A stretch of DNA of 38,830 nucleotides from Candidatus Woesearchaeota archaeon (GTDB lineage Archaea; Nanobdellota; Nanobdellia; Woesearchaeales; BM511). Made by a program: the position numbers and the translations under genes. Shown here in pieces: positions 38,378 through 38,830 of this stretch (position 1 is the stretch's first letter; the number at the start of each line of letters is the position of its first letter). The notes under the pieces are model-generated. The model had not been told where the DNA came from. It made no database searches and saw nothing but the letters and a program-made list of their open reading frames with translations. The stretch spans positions 1 to 38,830 of the forward strand of contig JAAOYB010000003.1 in assembly GCA_018221135.1 (NCBI GenBank). Reading direction: 5' to 3'.

Positions 38378-38830
38378 ATGAGTGATAAAACAAAATACGA
38401 CTCGAAAAAAATAACTGTTCTAGAAGGACTAGAAGCAGTACGAAAAAGACCTAGTATGTACGTTGGAAGCACGGGTATTCGCGGAATACACCACATGGTC
38501 TACGAAGTAGTAGACAACGCGATAGACGAAGCCATGGCTGGGTATTGTGATAAGATAACAATAACGATAACAAAAGAAAACAAAGTCGTAGTAGAAGATA
38601 ACGGTCGAGGAATACCTGTTGATAAACACTCAAAATATGGTGTGAGCGCTTTAGAGATAGTTATGACAAAACTTCACGCAGGAGGAAAATTTGATAAAGA
38701 CACTTACAAAGTATCAGGTGGGTTGCACGGAGTAGGAGTCTCGGTGGTAAACGCGTTATCAAAAGAATTAGAAGCTTACGTTTACAAAGATGGAGACGTG
38801 TATTACCAGAAATATCTTAAGGGAAAACCA
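38378..38830 (+). CDS. gyrB: DNA gyrase subunit B (5' part, cut by window end)
   Basis: Not on the track because no stop is reached. Reads [60 protein letters not shown], then [13 protein letters not shown] and [27 protein letters not shown]. These are the GyrB/ParE GHKL motifs with catalytic Glu, Asn (VVDNAIDE) and the glycine loop. The long ATP lid [21 protein letters not shown] is gyrase-type. An ATG at 38361 leads only to a short ORF, so 38378 is the start. Gyrase in archaea is of bacterial origin and introduces negative supercoils. Confidence 0.95.
   Translation, partial: MSDKTKYDSKKITVLEGLEAVRKRPSMYVGSTGIRGIHHMVYEVVDNAIDEAMAGYCDKITITITKENKVVVEDNGRGIPVDKHSKYGVSALEIVMTKLHAGGKFDKDTYKVSGGLHGVGVSVVNALSKELEAYVYKDGDVYYQKYLKGKP

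Noticed and set aside
1-38830. Prophage, transposon or insertion sequence
   Set aside because: No transposase, integrase, terminal repeats or phage structural genes were seen on either strand.

Overview
The window is an AT-rich, tightly packed archaeal chromosome segment. Archaeal hallmarks are a replication factor C large subunit, a proteasome beta subunit, the KH/beta-CASP termination nuclease FttA (aCPSF1), Bud32, topoisomerase VI A and B, HerA, a class II methionine aminopeptidase, Pth2, a Sec11-type signal peptidase and eukaryote-type ribosomal proteins (eS1, eS19, eL31, eL39). TATA boxes sit 25-30 bases ahead of many start codons. Small genes, many short proteins of unknown family, a gyrase B gene beside archaeal topoisomerase VI, and a noncanonical tRNA intron point to a reduced-genome archaeon, most likely a DPANN lineage of the Woesearchaeota/Pacearchaeota kind. 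That placement is inference; no rRNA is present to settle it.

Layout. 1-2463: partial HAD phosphatase and rfcL (minus), divergent from psmB (plus). 2560-6024: fttA, signal peptidase and map (plus). 6013-10294 (minus): hisS, bud32, eS1 with a long charged tail, and a PD-(D/E)XK / Fe-S / RNase H-like nuclease. 10403-14080: a shortened MCM-like AAA+ ATPase (plus), then on the minus strand a membrane-anchored winged-helix protein, a 57-residue histone-fold protein and gltX. 14321-19848: ileS, a type IV prepilin peptidase, a small possibly HPF-like protein, and the eS19-eL39-eL31 operon. 19849-20554: accessory patch with two overlapping mini-ORFs (one with a SEC-C-like zinc motif) and a probable structured small RNA on the minus strand.

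20555-27827 (plus) is a DNA-maintenance run: two small membrane proteins, herA, two unknown helical proteins, mre11, top6B and top6A. Rad50 and NurA, the usual partners of Mre11 and HerA, are not in the window. 27921-28128: tRNA-Arg(UCU) and tRNA-Cys(GCA). 28164-30591: nitroreductase-like protein, a three-gene unit ending in a PIN nuclease, and a basic two-repeat mini-protein. 30622-33340: helical unknown, rps15 with a structured leader, winged-helix regulator, a tRNA-Arg(GCG) interrupted in its T-loop, and a PHP phosphoesterase. 33558-38830: pth2, then lysS with a RimB-like aspartic-protease-fold protein and a RimK-like ATP-grasp ligase fused to an AbrB-like domain; an AbrB-PhoU regulator (minus); a 47-residue acidic protein; and the start of gyrB.

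The most notable items are the tRNA-Arg(GCG) intron at position 59/60 with a perfect bulge-helix-bulge, the ~109-nt minus-strand RNA candidate at 20411-20519, the ligase/AbrB fusion beside a RimB-like protein and lysS, the rps15 leader hairpin plus T10 tract, the HerA/Mre11 cluster with two unknown proteins, and several mini-proteins absent from the ORF track.
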